Source of the DNA: Chitinophagaceae bacterium
GTDB taxonomy: Bacteria > Bacteroidota > Bacteroidia > Chitinophagales > Chitinophagaceae
Direction: 5' to 3'
DNA length: 64,000 nt
NCBI GenBank assembly: GCA_027489035.1
Contig: JAIYAN010000015.1
Location: 289,852-353,851, forward strand
Both the position numbers and the translations under genes were made by a program. The notes under the pieces were generated by a model, which saw only the letters and a list, made by a program, of their open reading frames with translations, searched no databases and was not told the origin of the DNA. The number at the start of each line of letters is the position of its first letter. Position 1 is the first letter of the stretch. Below, piece after piece: positions 44,636 to 53,540 of this stretch.

Positions 44636-44840
44636 CTTCGCTGGTTTAATTCGCGATGCTGGTTTAAAACGCGATGCTGGTTTAAGGATGATCGATATTG
44701 TTTATAAACACCCACGGTTGAAACCGTGGGCTATAAAATAATGAAAAGCCTATTTCTGGAACAAAATTTCAACCATTAAACCCGCGCAGCAAATTAAACC
44801 GTTAAACTTTTAAACCCAACCTCTTAAACCTCTTAAACCT
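44636..44840. repeat. composite intergenic repeat element C
   Basis: The left side has three CGCTGGTTTAA / GATGCTGGTTTAA units (44638-44686). A perfect palindrome sits in the middle. The right side (44776-44840) is a run of AAACC-type units (ACCCGCGCAGCAAATTAAACC, AACCTCTTAAACCTCTTAAAC). Plan and unit sequence match elements A and B. There is no open frame. Confidence 0.55.
44711..44730. repeat. REP-like palindrome CCCACGGTT-GA-AACCGTGGG
   Basis: Perfect 9-bp arms with a 2-base centre; the reverse complement of the palindrome at 17108-17125 with one extra base pair. Confidence 0.75.
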
Positions 44841-44846
44841 CTCTTC

Positions 44847-45785
44847 CTAAAACCCCACCCATCTCATTTTAACTTTATTACTCGAAAATTCAATTGCAGG
44901 CATTGGAAACTTCAAAGAATTCAAAACAAAAAGCAACGCTTTTATGCTTTTCTTTTTTGTTTTTATTTTGGTTAAATCGATGTCTGAAGCTAAATACCAT
45001 TGTCTTGTTCTGCTGATGTTAGTTCTGTCAAATATGATGTTTCCCAAATTGTCTTTTGCCAAATTTGCTCTAGCACCAAACATCCCTGAAGCACCAGTTC
45101 CCACTGAAACCATCGCCCATTTTGGGATTTTATTATTTGGGAAAAATGAACTTAGGTTTGCGCTCAACCAATAAGTTTGACCATTATAATCTTTTAATGC
45201 CCGCTCAGCTAAAGATTTGCCAAAAATCATATCACTTCTTTTGTTTAATTCGGGATCAGCGTATTCCATTTTGTGAAAAGAAGTTTTAATTTGTATGCGC
45301 TGCTCTTTCCAGGTTAATTCTTGTGCGGTGAATAAAGCACTTCCCATTATGTTTCCACCTACATCGCCCCAACTCCAGCCCCATTGTGCACTATAAGCAT
45401 CTAAAAATTCAATGATTGTTTGATAAGCAGCACCAGTTAAGCCTCCAATCCAAATGCTTTTATTTTTATTTATTCCATTTTGCATCCAAAGTTCCATGCC
45501 AAATTTACTCATCGTGTAGGCGCTATAAACATGACCAAGCTTGTCCATTTGTTTCCATTCGTCCCAATCATTAAATACACGAAAATTACTTTGCGGATAA
45601 TTTTTGTACCATGCTTGATATAAGCCAATCATTGTGCTACCGTATAATGCAGCATTTACAGATGCTAATTTTAATATCTTTTTGTTTTGACTTTTTTGGG
45701 CATCAATCATTGTGTCGATTTGAGCAAAACAATCAGTAGTATTAATAATCACCAAGAATAAAATAATGAATTTCCCTTTTTTCAA
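44847..45785 (-). CDS. DUF2279-family exported protein
   Basis: A 312-residue protein with a signal peptide (FIILFLVIINTTDCFAQ). The DUF2279 core contains FNDWDEWKQMDKLGHVYSAY and GWSWGDVGGNIMGSALF, with the conserved His and Asp residues. The family is predicted to be envelope-associated and has no known activity. There is no partner gene nearby. Confidence 0.8.
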   Translation of the reverse strand: MKKGKFIILFLVIINTTDCFAQIDTMIDAQKSQNKKILKLASVNAALYGSTMIGLYQAWYKNYPQSNFRVFNDWDEWKQMDKLGHVYSAYTMSKFGMELWMQNGINKNKSIWIGGLTGAAYQTIIEFLDAYSAQWGWSWGDVGGNIMGSALFTAQELTWKEQRIQIKTSFHKMEYADPELNKRSDMIFGKSLAERALKDYNGQTYWLSANLSSFFPNNKIPKWAMVSVGTGASGMFGARANLAKDNLGNIIFDRTNISRTRQWYLASDIDLTKIKTKKKSIKALLFVLNSLKFPMPAIEFSSNKVKMRWVGF

Positions 45786-45850
45786 AATTTGATTTAAAAG
45801 TTTAATGAAACAAAATTAGGGTTTACGGGAGTTTATCAAACTGAATAATT

Positions 45851-45858
45851 TATTTTTG
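45851..45858 (+). promoter_or_regulatory. -7 promoter box of the phosphosugar mutase
   Basis: TATTTTTG followed by CC, an exact TAnnTTTG match 14 bases before the ATG at 45872. Confidence 0.55.
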
Positions 45859-45871
45859 CCCACTATAAAAA

Positions 45872-47605
45872 ATGAAAAATATGGATAATTCAATTTTAGA
45901 TAAAGTAAATGTGTGGTTAGAGGGGAATTATGATGATGATACAAAAGAGGGTATCCGAAATTTACAAGCCAACAATCCAGATGAGCTTGCGGATGCTTTT
46001 TATAGAAATTTAGAATTTGGAACAGGTGGTTTGCGTGGAATCATGGGTATCGGTACCAATAGAATGAATCGTTACACCGTTGGAATGGCAACTCAAGGTT
46101 ATGCCAATTATTTAAAAAAATGTTTTGAGGGAGAAATTTCGGTTGCTATAGCACACGATTGTAGAAATAATAGTCGATTATTTGCAGAAATTACGGCTAA
46201 TGTTTTTGCCGCGAATGGTATAAAAGTTTTTTTATTTGAAAATCTACGTCCTACGCCAGAATTGAGTTTTGCGATTAGATACTTAGGATGTAAAGGAGGC
46301 GTGGTATGTACCGCTTCGCATAATCCAAAAGAATATAACGGATATAAGGCGTATTGGGATGATGGTGCACAAATGGTTTCACCACACGATAAAAATGTAA
46401 TTATTGAGGTTGAAAAAATTGCATCGGTTGACGAAGTGAAATGGTCGGGTGGAGAGTCTAACATCACAATTGTAGGAAAGGAAATTGATGAAGCCTATTT
46501 TGCCATGGTGAAAAGTTTAAGTGTAAACCCAGAAGTTTGTGCCGCTCAACACGATTTAAAAATTGTGTACACCCCAATTCATGGTTCGGGTATTAAATTG
46601 GTACCAGATGCTTTGGCGCTTTATGGATTTACCAATGTGCATGTTGTAGAAGAGCAAGCAATTCCTGATGGAAATTTCCCTACCGTAATTTATCCCAATC
46701 CAGAAGAAACAGAAACGATGAGCATTGGGTTGAAAAAAGCACAAGAATTGGATGCTGATATTTTAATCGGAACCGATCCAGATGCAGATAGAGTAGGTGT
46801 TGGGGTGAAAAACAATAAAGGCGAATGGGTGTTGCTTAATGGCAATCAAACCGCATTGTTGGCTTTCAATTACATGATTGAATCCCGTAAAGAAAAAGGT
46901 TTGTCAAAGTCAAACGACATGGTGATAAAAACCATTGTAACAACAGATATGATTGATGTTATTGCAAAAGCAAGTGGCATCAATTGTTACAATGTACTTA
47001 CTGGATTCAAATGGATCGCATCATTGATTAAACAAAAAGAAGGGGTTGAAAATTATGTAGTTGGTGGAGAAGAAAGTTTTGGTTTAATGATTGGAAACGA
47101 AGTGCGCGATAAAGATGCAGTAAGTGCTTCAGCAATTTTATGTGAGATGGCTGCCTATGAAAAAAACAAAGGCCGCAGCTTGTTTGAGAAGTTGGTAGAC
47201 TTATACGTTCAATATGGTTTTTATAAAGAAGATTTGTTGAGCATTACAAAAAAAGGCATGAATGGTGTTGCAGAAATTAATGCTATGATGGAATCATTTA
47301 GAACAAATCCGCCTCAAACTATTATTGGTATTCAGGTTGAAAAACTACTTGACTATGAATTAAAGGTTGGAAAGAATTTATTAGATGGCTCAAGCTGGGA
47401 AATTGATTTGCCAAAAAGTAATGTGCTTCAATTTGAATTGACAGATGGTACAAAAATATCGGCAAGACCAAGTGGTACTGAACCGAAAATTAAATTCTAT
47501 TTCAGTGTGAATACAACATTGAATGAAGCTGCTGCATTTGAAGCAACAGAAAAAAAGCTAGATGATAAAATAGCACAAATAATAAATGCATTGGGTTTAA
47601 GATAA
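45872..47605 (+). CDS. phospho-sugar mutase (phosphoglucomutase/phosphomannomutase)
   Basis: A 577-residue alpha-D-phosphohexomutase that interconverts glucose- or mannose-1- and 6-phosphate. The phosphoserine loop is CTASHNPKEYNGYK (S149). The magnesium loop is GTDPDADRVGVG, the sugar-binding loop GGEESFG and the phosphate loop RPSGTEPKIKFYF. Four domains, full length. The preferred start could be the second methionine three codons on. Followed by pcm after 19 bases. Confidence 0.93.
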   Translation: MKNMDNSILDKVNVWLEGNYDDDTKEGIRNLQANNPDELADAFYRNLEFGTGGLRGIMGIGTNRMNRYTVGMATQGYANYLKKCFEGEISVAIAHDCRNNSRLFAEITANVFAANGIKVFLFENLRPTPELSFAIRYLGCKGGVVCTASHNPKEYNGYKAYWDDGAQMVSPHDKNVIIEVEKIASVDEVKWSGGESNITIVGKEIDEAYFAMVKSLSVNPEVCAAQHDLKIVYTPIHGSGIKLVPDALALYGFTNVHVVEEQAIPDGNFPTVIYPNPEETETMSIGLKKAQELDADILIGTDPDADRVGVGVKNNKGEWVLLNGNQTALLAFNYMIESRKEKGLSKSNDMVIKTIVTTDMIDVIAKASGINCYNVLTGFKWIASLIKQKEGVENYVVGGEESFGLMIGNEVRDKDAVSASAILCEMAAYEKNKGRSLFEKLVDLYVQYGFYKEDLLSITKKGMNGVAEINAMMESFRTNPPQTIIGIQVEKLLDYELKVGKNLLDGSSWEIDLPKSNVLQFELTDGTKISARPSGTEPKIKFYFSVNTTLNEAAAFEATEKKLDDKIAQIINALGLR

Positions 47606-47624
47606 TCAGTAAGCAATTAAAAAA

Positions 47625-48290
47625 ATGAAAAAGGAGCGATTAGATACACCCAGAACGAAGGGATTGAGAATATCATTGGTAAAGGATTTGAGGCTAAAAG
47701 GAATTACAGATGAAAATGTATTAAATGCCATTTCAGAAGTGCCCAGACATTTTTTCTTTGATGAGGAATTTGAAAATATTGCTTATGAAGACAGGGCATT
47801 TCCCATTGCAGCCAATCAAACCATTTCGCAACCATATACGGTAGCATTTCAATCGGAATTGCTTCAAGTGAAAAAGTTTGATAAAATTCTTGAAATAGGA
47901 ACTGGTAGCATGTATCAAGCAACCATTTTAGCCGAAATGGGTGCAACGGTTGTTACAATAGAAAGGCAAAAAGAGTTGTATAATAGAACAAACGAATTTT
48001 TACTCAAATCAAAATATCCGTCTTCGAAATTAAAATTTATTTACGGAGATGGTTTTGAGGGTTTGCCTACATTTGCGCCTTTTGATAAAATCATCATTAC
48101 TTGCGGAGCGCCATTTATTCCACCAAAATTGATACAGCAGTTGAAAATTGGCGGTATAATGGTAATTCCCTTGGCAATGGATGAACACCACAAAATGTTG
48201 AGAATTACAAAGGTTGACGATGTGAATTATAATGAGGAAGTATTTAGCGATTTCTCTTTCGTACCAATGCTTCCTGGAACTCAAAAATAA
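47625..48290 (+). CDS. pcm: protein-L-isoaspartate O-methyltransferase
   Basis: Pcm methylates isoaspartyl residues of aged proteins to allow repair. The 221-residue protein has the substrate block PRHFFFDEEFENIAYED, the ISQPYTVA block and the SAM-binding motif I as EIGTGSMYQATILAEM. The family usually has Gly where the Met stands in GTGSMYQ. It also has a normal GDGFEGLP post-motif. Probably co-transcribed with the mutase and the next small gene. Confidence 0.92.
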   Translation: MKKERLDTPRTKGLRISLVKDLRLKGITDENVLNAISEVPRHFFFDEEFENIAYEDRAFPIAANQTISQPYTVAFQSELLQVKKFDKILEIGTGSMYQATILAEMGATVVTIERQKELYNRTNEFLLKSKYPSSKLKFIYGDGFEGLPTFAPFDKIIITCGAPFIPPKLIQQLKIGGIMVIPLAMDEHHKMLRITKVDDVNYNEEVFSDFSFVPMLPGTQK

Positions 48291-48297
48291 TTTAGTT

Positions 48298-48594
48298 ATG
48301 AAGTTGTTTAGCAAGTTTATTTTTATCTGTAACCTTTGCTTTTTGGCTACAGCAATTCTACGGTATATTGAAATTGGAAACGACCATTTATCCAAAAATA
48401 TTGACGCTATTTCTTTTCAACCTTTAAAAAGCAGTTTAATCGTTTTGGGCTATAGCGCCCTGTTGTTTAATTTGATTTTCTTTCTGCTTTTTATTTTATT
48501 GAAATCTCTAAAAAAATCACCATCTATCCATTCTTGGTTGATTATTTTTAATGCGGTGATGCTATTTGTAGAATTGATTTATTTTTTATTCTGA
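48298..48594 (+). CDS. small membrane protein (98 aa)
   Basis: The ATG at 48298 gives a 98-residue protein with three predicted transmembrane helices (about 6-22, 45-65, 76-95) and a short polar loop. An earlier in-frame ATG at 48232 lies inside pcm and is rejected. It is eight bases after pcm. No family recognised. Confidence 0.62.
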   Translation: MKLFSKFIFICNLCFLATAILRYIEIGNDHLSKNIDAISFQPLKSSLIVLGYSALLFNLIFFLLFILLKSLKKSPSIHSWLIIFNAVMLFVELIYFLF

Positions 48595-48613
48595 TCTTGT
48601 ATTATTCCTACTT

Positions 48614-49021
48614 TTAGTATTTAATACGTTCAATGGTAACATTTGAAGGATAAGATTTAAGATTTATCGTTTCCATTTCATTTACAACAGCCAAACCTTT
48701 GTCGTTTAGTTTTGGCACCAATTGTTTTAATTTTTTTATAAATGATTTTTTTTGGGCTTTATTTAATTCAGTTAATTTAAATCCTATATTGTATTCTCCT
48801 TCTCTTCCCAACGGACCTATTTTATAAGCGGTGATTTTTTTTATTTTATTGTTTCTTTTAAATGTTTTTAAAAAAGAAATAAGCGGTTCTTCGGAAGGTA
48901 CACCACAACAAACGCTTTGAAATTGAATCACAATTGGATAGCTAACAATTGAATCCTTAGTTTGTGCTTTTGTTGAAAACCCAATAATGCAAAATGAAAT
49001 GAAAAATAAAATCCGAATCAT
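48614..49021 (-). CDS. exported small protein of unknown function
   Basis: 135 residues with a signal peptide (ILFFISFCIIGFSTKAQ). A double cysteine occurs in QSVCCGVPSEEPL, and the rest is a lysine-rich alpha/beta region. The CCGVPSEEP block may be a conserved feature of this family, whose role is unknown. It converges on the preceding small membrane protein gene. Confidence 0.62.
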   Translation of the reverse strand: MIRILFFISFCIIGFSTKAQTKDSIVSYPIVIQFQSVCCGVPSEEPLISFLKTFKRNNKIKKITAYKIGPLGREGEYNIGFKLTELNKAQKKSFIKKLKQLVPKLNDKGLAVVNEMETINLKSYPSNVTIERIKY

Positions 49022-49075
49022 AAAAAGGAAAGTTGTTTTAATTTTTCAAAGTTATACCAATATGAATTATAAATT

Positions 49076-49522
49076 TTATGCCTCTTTTCTGCCAGATGTG
49101 TTCAATATTTTAATTCTGAACATAATTATTTTTATTCTTTCACTATCGTCTATTTTTCCAGCTTCTTCATGTTGAAAAAAATGAATGCGTGTTGTAGTCA
49201 TTAATGAAAAAATTTGTTCAAATAACAATTTCCGAGCACTATCCGCTTCAAGTCCTTTTAATTCCTGGTATTCGCCGTTTACGATTACACTTTTGTAATT
49301 GTTCATGCTTCCTATAATGTCTACCAAAATGGTTACGTTGGGATCTTTTTGCATAAGCTCAATTTTTTTTCCTGGTTGAGATTGGCAATAAATATATTTT
49401 CCATCGTAGAAATAACTTATCGGAATAAGGTGTGGGAATGTTTTGTCGTTACAAGCCAATCTGCATATAGATTGACTCTGCAATACATTTTCAATTTCAG
49501 TTGTGGTCATGATCGAATTCAT
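49076..49522 (-). CDS. pyridoxamine 5'-phosphate oxidase-family FMN-binding protein
   Basis: A 148-residue split-barrel flavoprotein with the NimA/PNPOx-like blocks ICRLACNDKTFPHLIPISYF, IYCQSQPGKKIELMQKDP and VIVNGEYQEL. Such proteins bind FMN and include nitroimidazole reductases and heme-related enzymes; the substrate cannot be told. An alternative start four codons in (MTTTEIENVL) is possible. Confidence 0.82.
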   Translation of the reverse strand: MNSIMTTTEIENVLQSQSICRLACNDKTFPHLIPISYFYDGKYIYCQSQPGKKIELMQKDPNVTILVDIIGSMNNYKSVIVNGEYQELKGLEADSARKLLFEQIFSLMTTTRIHFFQHEEAGKIDDSERIKIIMFRIKILNTSGRKEA

Positions 49523-49664
49523 AATGAAAATTTTTAGATTAAAATAGGCCCCATTTTTTTAATCAATTATGATTTCTATAATAAATAAACAGAAATGAAT
49601 CAGCGGAAAATATAATCTTGGTCATAGTTATGCCAAATTGAAATTTATATTTTTAAATTAAAAA

Positions 49665-50528
49665 ATGAAGACAGTATTTATAGCAACAGATTTTTCGGTA
49701 GCATCAGAGAACGCTACTAAATATGGCATCGAAATGGCAAGTGATCTGGGTTTGAAAATTGTATTGTTTAATGCCTATCAGGTGCCTTTGTCGATTCCAG
49801 AATCATTCACAATTGTGCGGCCTGAAGAGGTGAAAAGTACAGCTGAAGGATATTTAAAAGAAGCAGCAATGGCGTACAAAAAAAGTTCGTTACAGCCTAT
49901 TGAAATCCTTGCGGTAGAAGGTTATCCTACAGATTCTATTGTACGAAATGCAAAAAAATATGATGATGCGATTATTATAACGGGGATGAAAGGGGAGGGC
50001 ACAACCATTCGAAAAATATTTGGAAGCACAGTGCTTTCGTTGGTTAAAAAATCAAAAATGCCGATGATGGTTGTTCCAGAAAAAGCCAAATACAAACCCG
50101 TTAAAAATATGGCATTAGCCGCTGAAGTAGATCCCAAACTAAATTTATCCTGCATCAATCCGCTGGTTCAAATTTGTGAAAAATTCCACTCAAAAGTATA
50201 TGTTGTTCGGGTATTAAAAACCCATTCTGATATCATAGATGAATTGATTTACAGATCAGAAAGAGTGTCAAAAAAATTAGCGCAATTTAATGTAGAATAT
50301 AAATTTCCAAGAGCTGATAATGTGACTTTTGCATTAGAAGAATTTATTTCAACACACCAAATTGATATGTTAGGAGTTATACCTCAACATCATAATATTT
50401 TGGAGCGTGTTTTTATTAAAAGTGAAACCAAAGAATTGGCTTTTTACACAAGAGTTCCAATGCTATTGATGCCTGAGTTGAAAATTGGAGAAGCAGTAGA
50501 AGAAAATCAAATGAAAGAAAAAGTATAA
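49665..50528 (+). CDS. universal stress protein, two UspA domains
   Basis: A 287-residue tandem UspA protein. The first domain (1-142) ends with an intact ATP motif G-2x-G-9x-G(S/T), GMKGEGTTIRKIFGST starting at G107. The second (148-272) is degenerate and lacks that motif. Such proteins respond to starvation or stress by binding ATP or partners. It ends at a good terminator. Confidence 0.9.
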   Translation: MKTVFIATDFSVASENATKYGIEMASDLGLKIVLFNAYQVPLSIPESFTIVRPEEVKSTAEGYLKEAAMAYKKSSLQPIEILAVEGYPTDSIVRNAKKYDDAIIITGMKGEGTTIRKIFGSTVLSLVKKSKMPMMVVPEKAKYKPVKNMALAAEVDPKLNLSCINPLVQICEKFHSKVYVVRVLKTHSDIIDELIYRSERVSKKLAQFNVEYKFPRADNVTFALEEFISTHQIDMLGVIPQHHNILERVFIKSETKELAFYTRVPMLLMPELKIGEAVEENQMKEKV

Positions 50529-50551
50529 GTATTTATTGTTGTTGGATAATT

Positions 50552-50586
50552 CAGCTCACTTGTTTTTAAAGTGGGCTGTTTTTTTG
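50552..50586 (+). terminator. terminator of the universal stress protein gene
   Basis: CAGCTCACT pairs with AGTGGGCTG (one G-T pair) across a nine-base loop, followed by a T run. Confidence 0.85.
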
Positions 50587-50601
50587 TAATTTATCAATAA
50601 A

Positions 50602-50628
50602 AAAAGCCCCGGAATATCCAGAGCTTTT
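50602..50628 (-). terminator. minus-strand terminator of the 51-residue gene
   Basis: On the minus strand AAAAGCTCTGGA pairs with TCCGGGGCTTTT using two U-G wobbles and is followed by a T run. On the plus strand the same positions would be C-A mismatches, so the hairpin is built for the minus strand. Confidence 0.75.
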
Positions 50629-50649
50629 CCTAATAAATATGTTTATTGA

Positions 50650-50805
50650 CTACATTAAGTCCATAGCCATTGCAAAAAATGTTACGTTGAATGGTAAAAC
50701 CATAGAGCAATATCCACCACCGATAGCATATACACCAAAGAAGGCAGCAACTGATGCAAAAAATAATACCCAAAAAATTGATCTAGATTTTTTCTTCATT
50801 TCCAT
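50650..50805 (-). CDS. 51-residue small membrane protein
   Basis: From the ATG at 50805 the frame reads MEMKKKSRSIFWVLFFASVA, then FFGVYAIGGGYCSMVLPFNV and TFFAMAMDLM before TAG. It is a basic N-terminus with two short hydrophobic stretches. It has its own exact TAnnTTTG box 18 bases upstream and a minus-strand-specific terminator just downstream. No family recognised. The unit of promoter, frame and terminator makes it a real gene more likely than not. Confidence 0.65.
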   Translation of the reverse strand: MEMKKKSRSIFWVLFFASVAAFFGVYAIGGGYCSMVLPFNVTFFAMAMDLM

Positions 50806-50822
50806 GATAATTTATTTTTTTG

Positions 50823-50830
50823 CAAATATA
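50823..50830 (-). promoter_or_regulatory. -7 promoter box of the 51-residue gene
   Basis: TATATTTG followed by C on the minus strand, exact TAnnTTTG, 18 bases before the ATG. Confidence 0.55.
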
Positions 50831-51034
50831 GGGGAGAAACTAAAATTCTTAAAATATTTTGTCGGTTAGTTTTTAATTTAAAAATCTATCTATTGAAATA
50901 TGATATTGAATTGAAATTAGGAATGATGTCAATGATTTTTGAATTAAGTTTGTTTTTTAATTGGTTTATAAATGGTAATACCATACAAAATGTAGTTTTA
51001 TAGGTGCTAAAATGTTGCAAAACGGAATTTTATA

Positions 51035-52966
51035 ATGTCAAACCAATCAAATATCGACCAATCGCTGAGCGAAGTACATGAAAGTGTAGATACGACGCGC
51101 AATTCAAAAAGTTGGCGTAAGATGTTCTCATTTCTTGGTCCGGCATATTTGGTTAGTGTTGGTTATATGGATCCGGGAAATTGGGCAACAGATTTAGCTG
51201 GGGGAAGTAAATATGGATTTTCATTACTTTGGGTTTTATTGGTAAGTAATTTAATGGCTTTGTTATTGCAAAGTTTAAGTGCACGTTTGGGTATTGTAAG
51301 GGGAAGAGATTTAGCACAAGCAAACCGAGAATCATTTCCGAAACATATCAATTTTATCCTTTGGATTTTTGCAGAAATAGCCATTGCAGCTACCGATTTA
51401 GCTGAAGTGCTCGGAATGGCAATTGGGATACAACTTCTTTTCGGTTTGCCCCTAATTGTTGGTGTTGGTATTACTGTTTTGGATACGTTTCTTTTACTTT
51501 ATCTACAAAGATTAGGCATTCGTAAAATTGAGGCATTCATTTTTGCGCTAATTGGCATAATTGGTGTTTGCTTTTTAATCAATATCATTCTTGCTCAACC
51601 ACAATTGCATGAAGTTTTAAGTGGATTGATTCCTTCATTACCAGACCCTGAAACACTATATAAAAGCAAAGGAATTACTTCAAAACTTCCACAAGAAACA
51701 GCTTTGTATTTGGCCATAGGAATGATTGGTGCAACGGTTATGCCCCATAATTTGTACCTGCATTCTGCGCTTATTCAAACCCGAAAAATCAAACAAACAC
51801 AAGCCGGAATTAAACAAGCGCTTAAGTGGAGTGTAATTGACAGCGCCATCGCGTTAAACATTGCATTCTTTATAAATGCTGCCATTTTGATTTTGGCGGC
51901 TACTGTTTTTTTTAAAACAGGAAGAACAGATGTAGCTCAAATCAAAGATGCACATCAATTGCTTTCACCTGTTTTGGGCTCATCAATTGCATCAACATTA
52001 TTTGCCATTGCATTAATCGCATCCGGACAAAGCTCAACAATTACAGGTACTTTAAGCGGACAAATAGTAATGGAAGGGTATTTACGCCTCCGAATTAATC
52101 CATTAATGCGTAGATTGATTACAAGGTTGTTGGCTATTGTTCCTGCAGTTATTTTTATTTTGATTTCTGGCGAATCAAATATTGATGGGTTATTGATTTT
52201 TAGTCAGGTAGTATTAAGTGTTCAACTTGGTTTTGCCATTATTCCTTTGATTCATTTCGTTAGTGATAAAAAAACAATGAAGGGTTTTGCCATAAAAATA
52301 CCCGTACAAATTTTAGCTTGGTTAATGGCGATGGTGCTCATTTTTTTAAATCTAAAAATGATCTTGGGTGAAGTGAAACTTTTTTTTGAAAACGACAATG
52401 GGCTCGCGTTGAATCTTATTTTAATTACCTCAATAGTATTGTTTTTTGCACTATTGGTTTATGTATTACTGTTTCCTATTTTTAGAAATAAGCAGCAAGA
52501 CGTGTCCATAAAAATGCATCCAGAAGCGTCAAGGATTTCTGAAATACAAATACCTGTATATCATAAAATTGGAATTGCGCTTGATTTTAGTGATAATGAT
52601 TTTAAACTAATTTCTGCGGCAATTGGACAAGGGAAAAAAGATTGTAGTTTTACGTTGATTCATATTGTAGAGAGCGCTTCATCAAAATTACATGGCGATC
52701 AATCTGCGGATTATGAAACCGAAAAAGACAAAGAAAGAATGGATGATTTGATTATGCAAATGACCGAAAAAGGATATAATGCAATAGGTATTTTAGGGTT
52801 TAATGAAACCTCAAAAGAAATCATTCGAATCGTGAAAGAGGAACAAATAGACTTATTAATTATTGGTGCACATGGGCATACTGGGATAAAAGATTTTATT
52901 TACGGTACTACCATTAATGCTGTTCGTCATGAGTTGAGAATTCCAGTTTTGATTGTTAATGTTTAA
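51035..52966 (+). CDS. Nramp divalent metal transporter fused to a C-terminal UspA domain
   Basis: A 643-residue protein. Residues about 30-480 form an Nramp/MntH transporter with the metal-site motifs DPGN (46-49) and MPH (236-238), and about 11-12 transmembrane helices; it imports Mn(II) or Fe(II) with protons. A linker leads to a UspA domain (about 505-643) with an intact ATP motif GAHGHTGIKDFIYGTT from G611. ATP or second-messenger binding by this domain could gate transport. The lone Usp gene at 49.7 kb makes a functional link plausible. Confidence 0.93.
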   Translation: MSNQSNIDQSLSEVHESVDTTRNSKSWRKMFSFLGPAYLVSVGYMDPGNWATDLAGGSKYGFSLLWVLLVSNLMALLLQSLSARLGIVRGRDLAQANRESFPKHINFILWIFAEIAIAATDLAEVLGMAIGIQLLFGLPLIVGVGITVLDTFLLLYLQRLGIRKIEAFIFALIGIIGVCFLINIILAQPQLHEVLSGLIPSLPDPETLYKSKGITSKLPQETALYLAIGMIGATVMPHNLYLHSALIQTRKIKQTQAGIKQALKWSVIDSAIALNIAFFINAAILILAATVFFKTGRTDVAQIKDAHQLLSPVLGSSIASTLFAIALIASGQSSTITGTLSGQIVMEGYLRLRINPLMRRLITRLLAIVPAVIFILISGESNIDGLLIFSQVVLSVQLGFAIIPLIHFVSDKKTMKGFAIKIPVQILAWLMAMVLIFLNLKMILGEVKLFFENDNGLALNLILITSIVLFFALLVYVLLFPIFRNKQQDVSIKMHPEASRISEIQIPVYHKIGIALDFSDNDFKLISAAIGQGKKDCSFTLIHIVESASSKLHGDQSADYETEKDKERMDDLIMQMTEKGYNAIGILGFNETSKEIIRIVKEEQIDLLIIGAHGHTGIKDFIYGTTINAVRHELRIPVLIVNV

Positions 52967-53019
52967 TTTTAATCCGATAATTAGGACATTTGATTTTTAA
53001 ATGAATAAAATAATCAGTT

Positions 53020-53490
53020 ATGAAAAATTTCAATAAAAATGAAATCACTCGTTTAGTTACATTTATCCTTGTAACATTGATAATGTCGTCTTGTAGAAAT
53101 AATAATATTCCAAGTACGAACATCAATAATCCATCAAGCATTATAAACATTGTAAATAATGGAACATGGAGAATTACCTACTATTACGATACAGACCAAG
53201 AAGAAACGAATAATTTCATTGGCTACAATTTCACGTTTGGTGCTAATAATGTTTTAACTGCTTCAAATGGAACCATCACCAATACAGGAACTTGGACTAT
53301 AACAGATAGTAACAGTAATGATGATAATCTTAGCGATTTAGACTTTAATATCACTTTTGCTAATCCAGCTCAGTTTGTTGAAATTTCTGACGATTGGAAA
53401 ATAATGGAAAAGTCAAGTACTGTGATAAAATTAAAGGATGTTAGTGGTGGAAATGGAGGTATAGATTATTTGACATTTACAAAAAATTAG
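53020..53490 (+). CDS. lipoprotein, probable lipocalin-like fold
   Basis: A 156-residue product with a lipoprotein signal ending IMSSC (Cys 25) and an Asn-rich linker. A beta-rich domain follows, opening NGTWRITYYYDTDQEETNNF and containing TGTWTITDSNSNDDNLSDLD and DDWKIMEKSSTVIKL. The TWxIT/TGTW pattern is that of lipocalin-like outer-surface proteins. 53 bases after the Nramp gene. Function unknown. Confidence 0.75.
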   Translation: MKNFNKNEITRLVTFILVTLIMSSCRNNNIPSTNINNPSSIINIVNNGTWRITYYYDTDQEETNNFIGYNFTFGANNVLTASNGTITNTGTWTITDSNSNDDNLSDLDFNITFANPAQFVEISDDWKIMEKSSTVIKLKDVSGGNGGIDYLTFTKN

Positions 53491-53540
53491 TATCGCATAA
53501 ATTGTAGTGATCTAAATTTTAATGTAAACTCCGTGTAAAT

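Noticed and set aside
48232..48297. Earlier start for the small membrane protein inside pcm
   Set aside because: It would overlap pcm by 59 bases in another frame; the ATG at 48298 gives a normal membrane-protein start.
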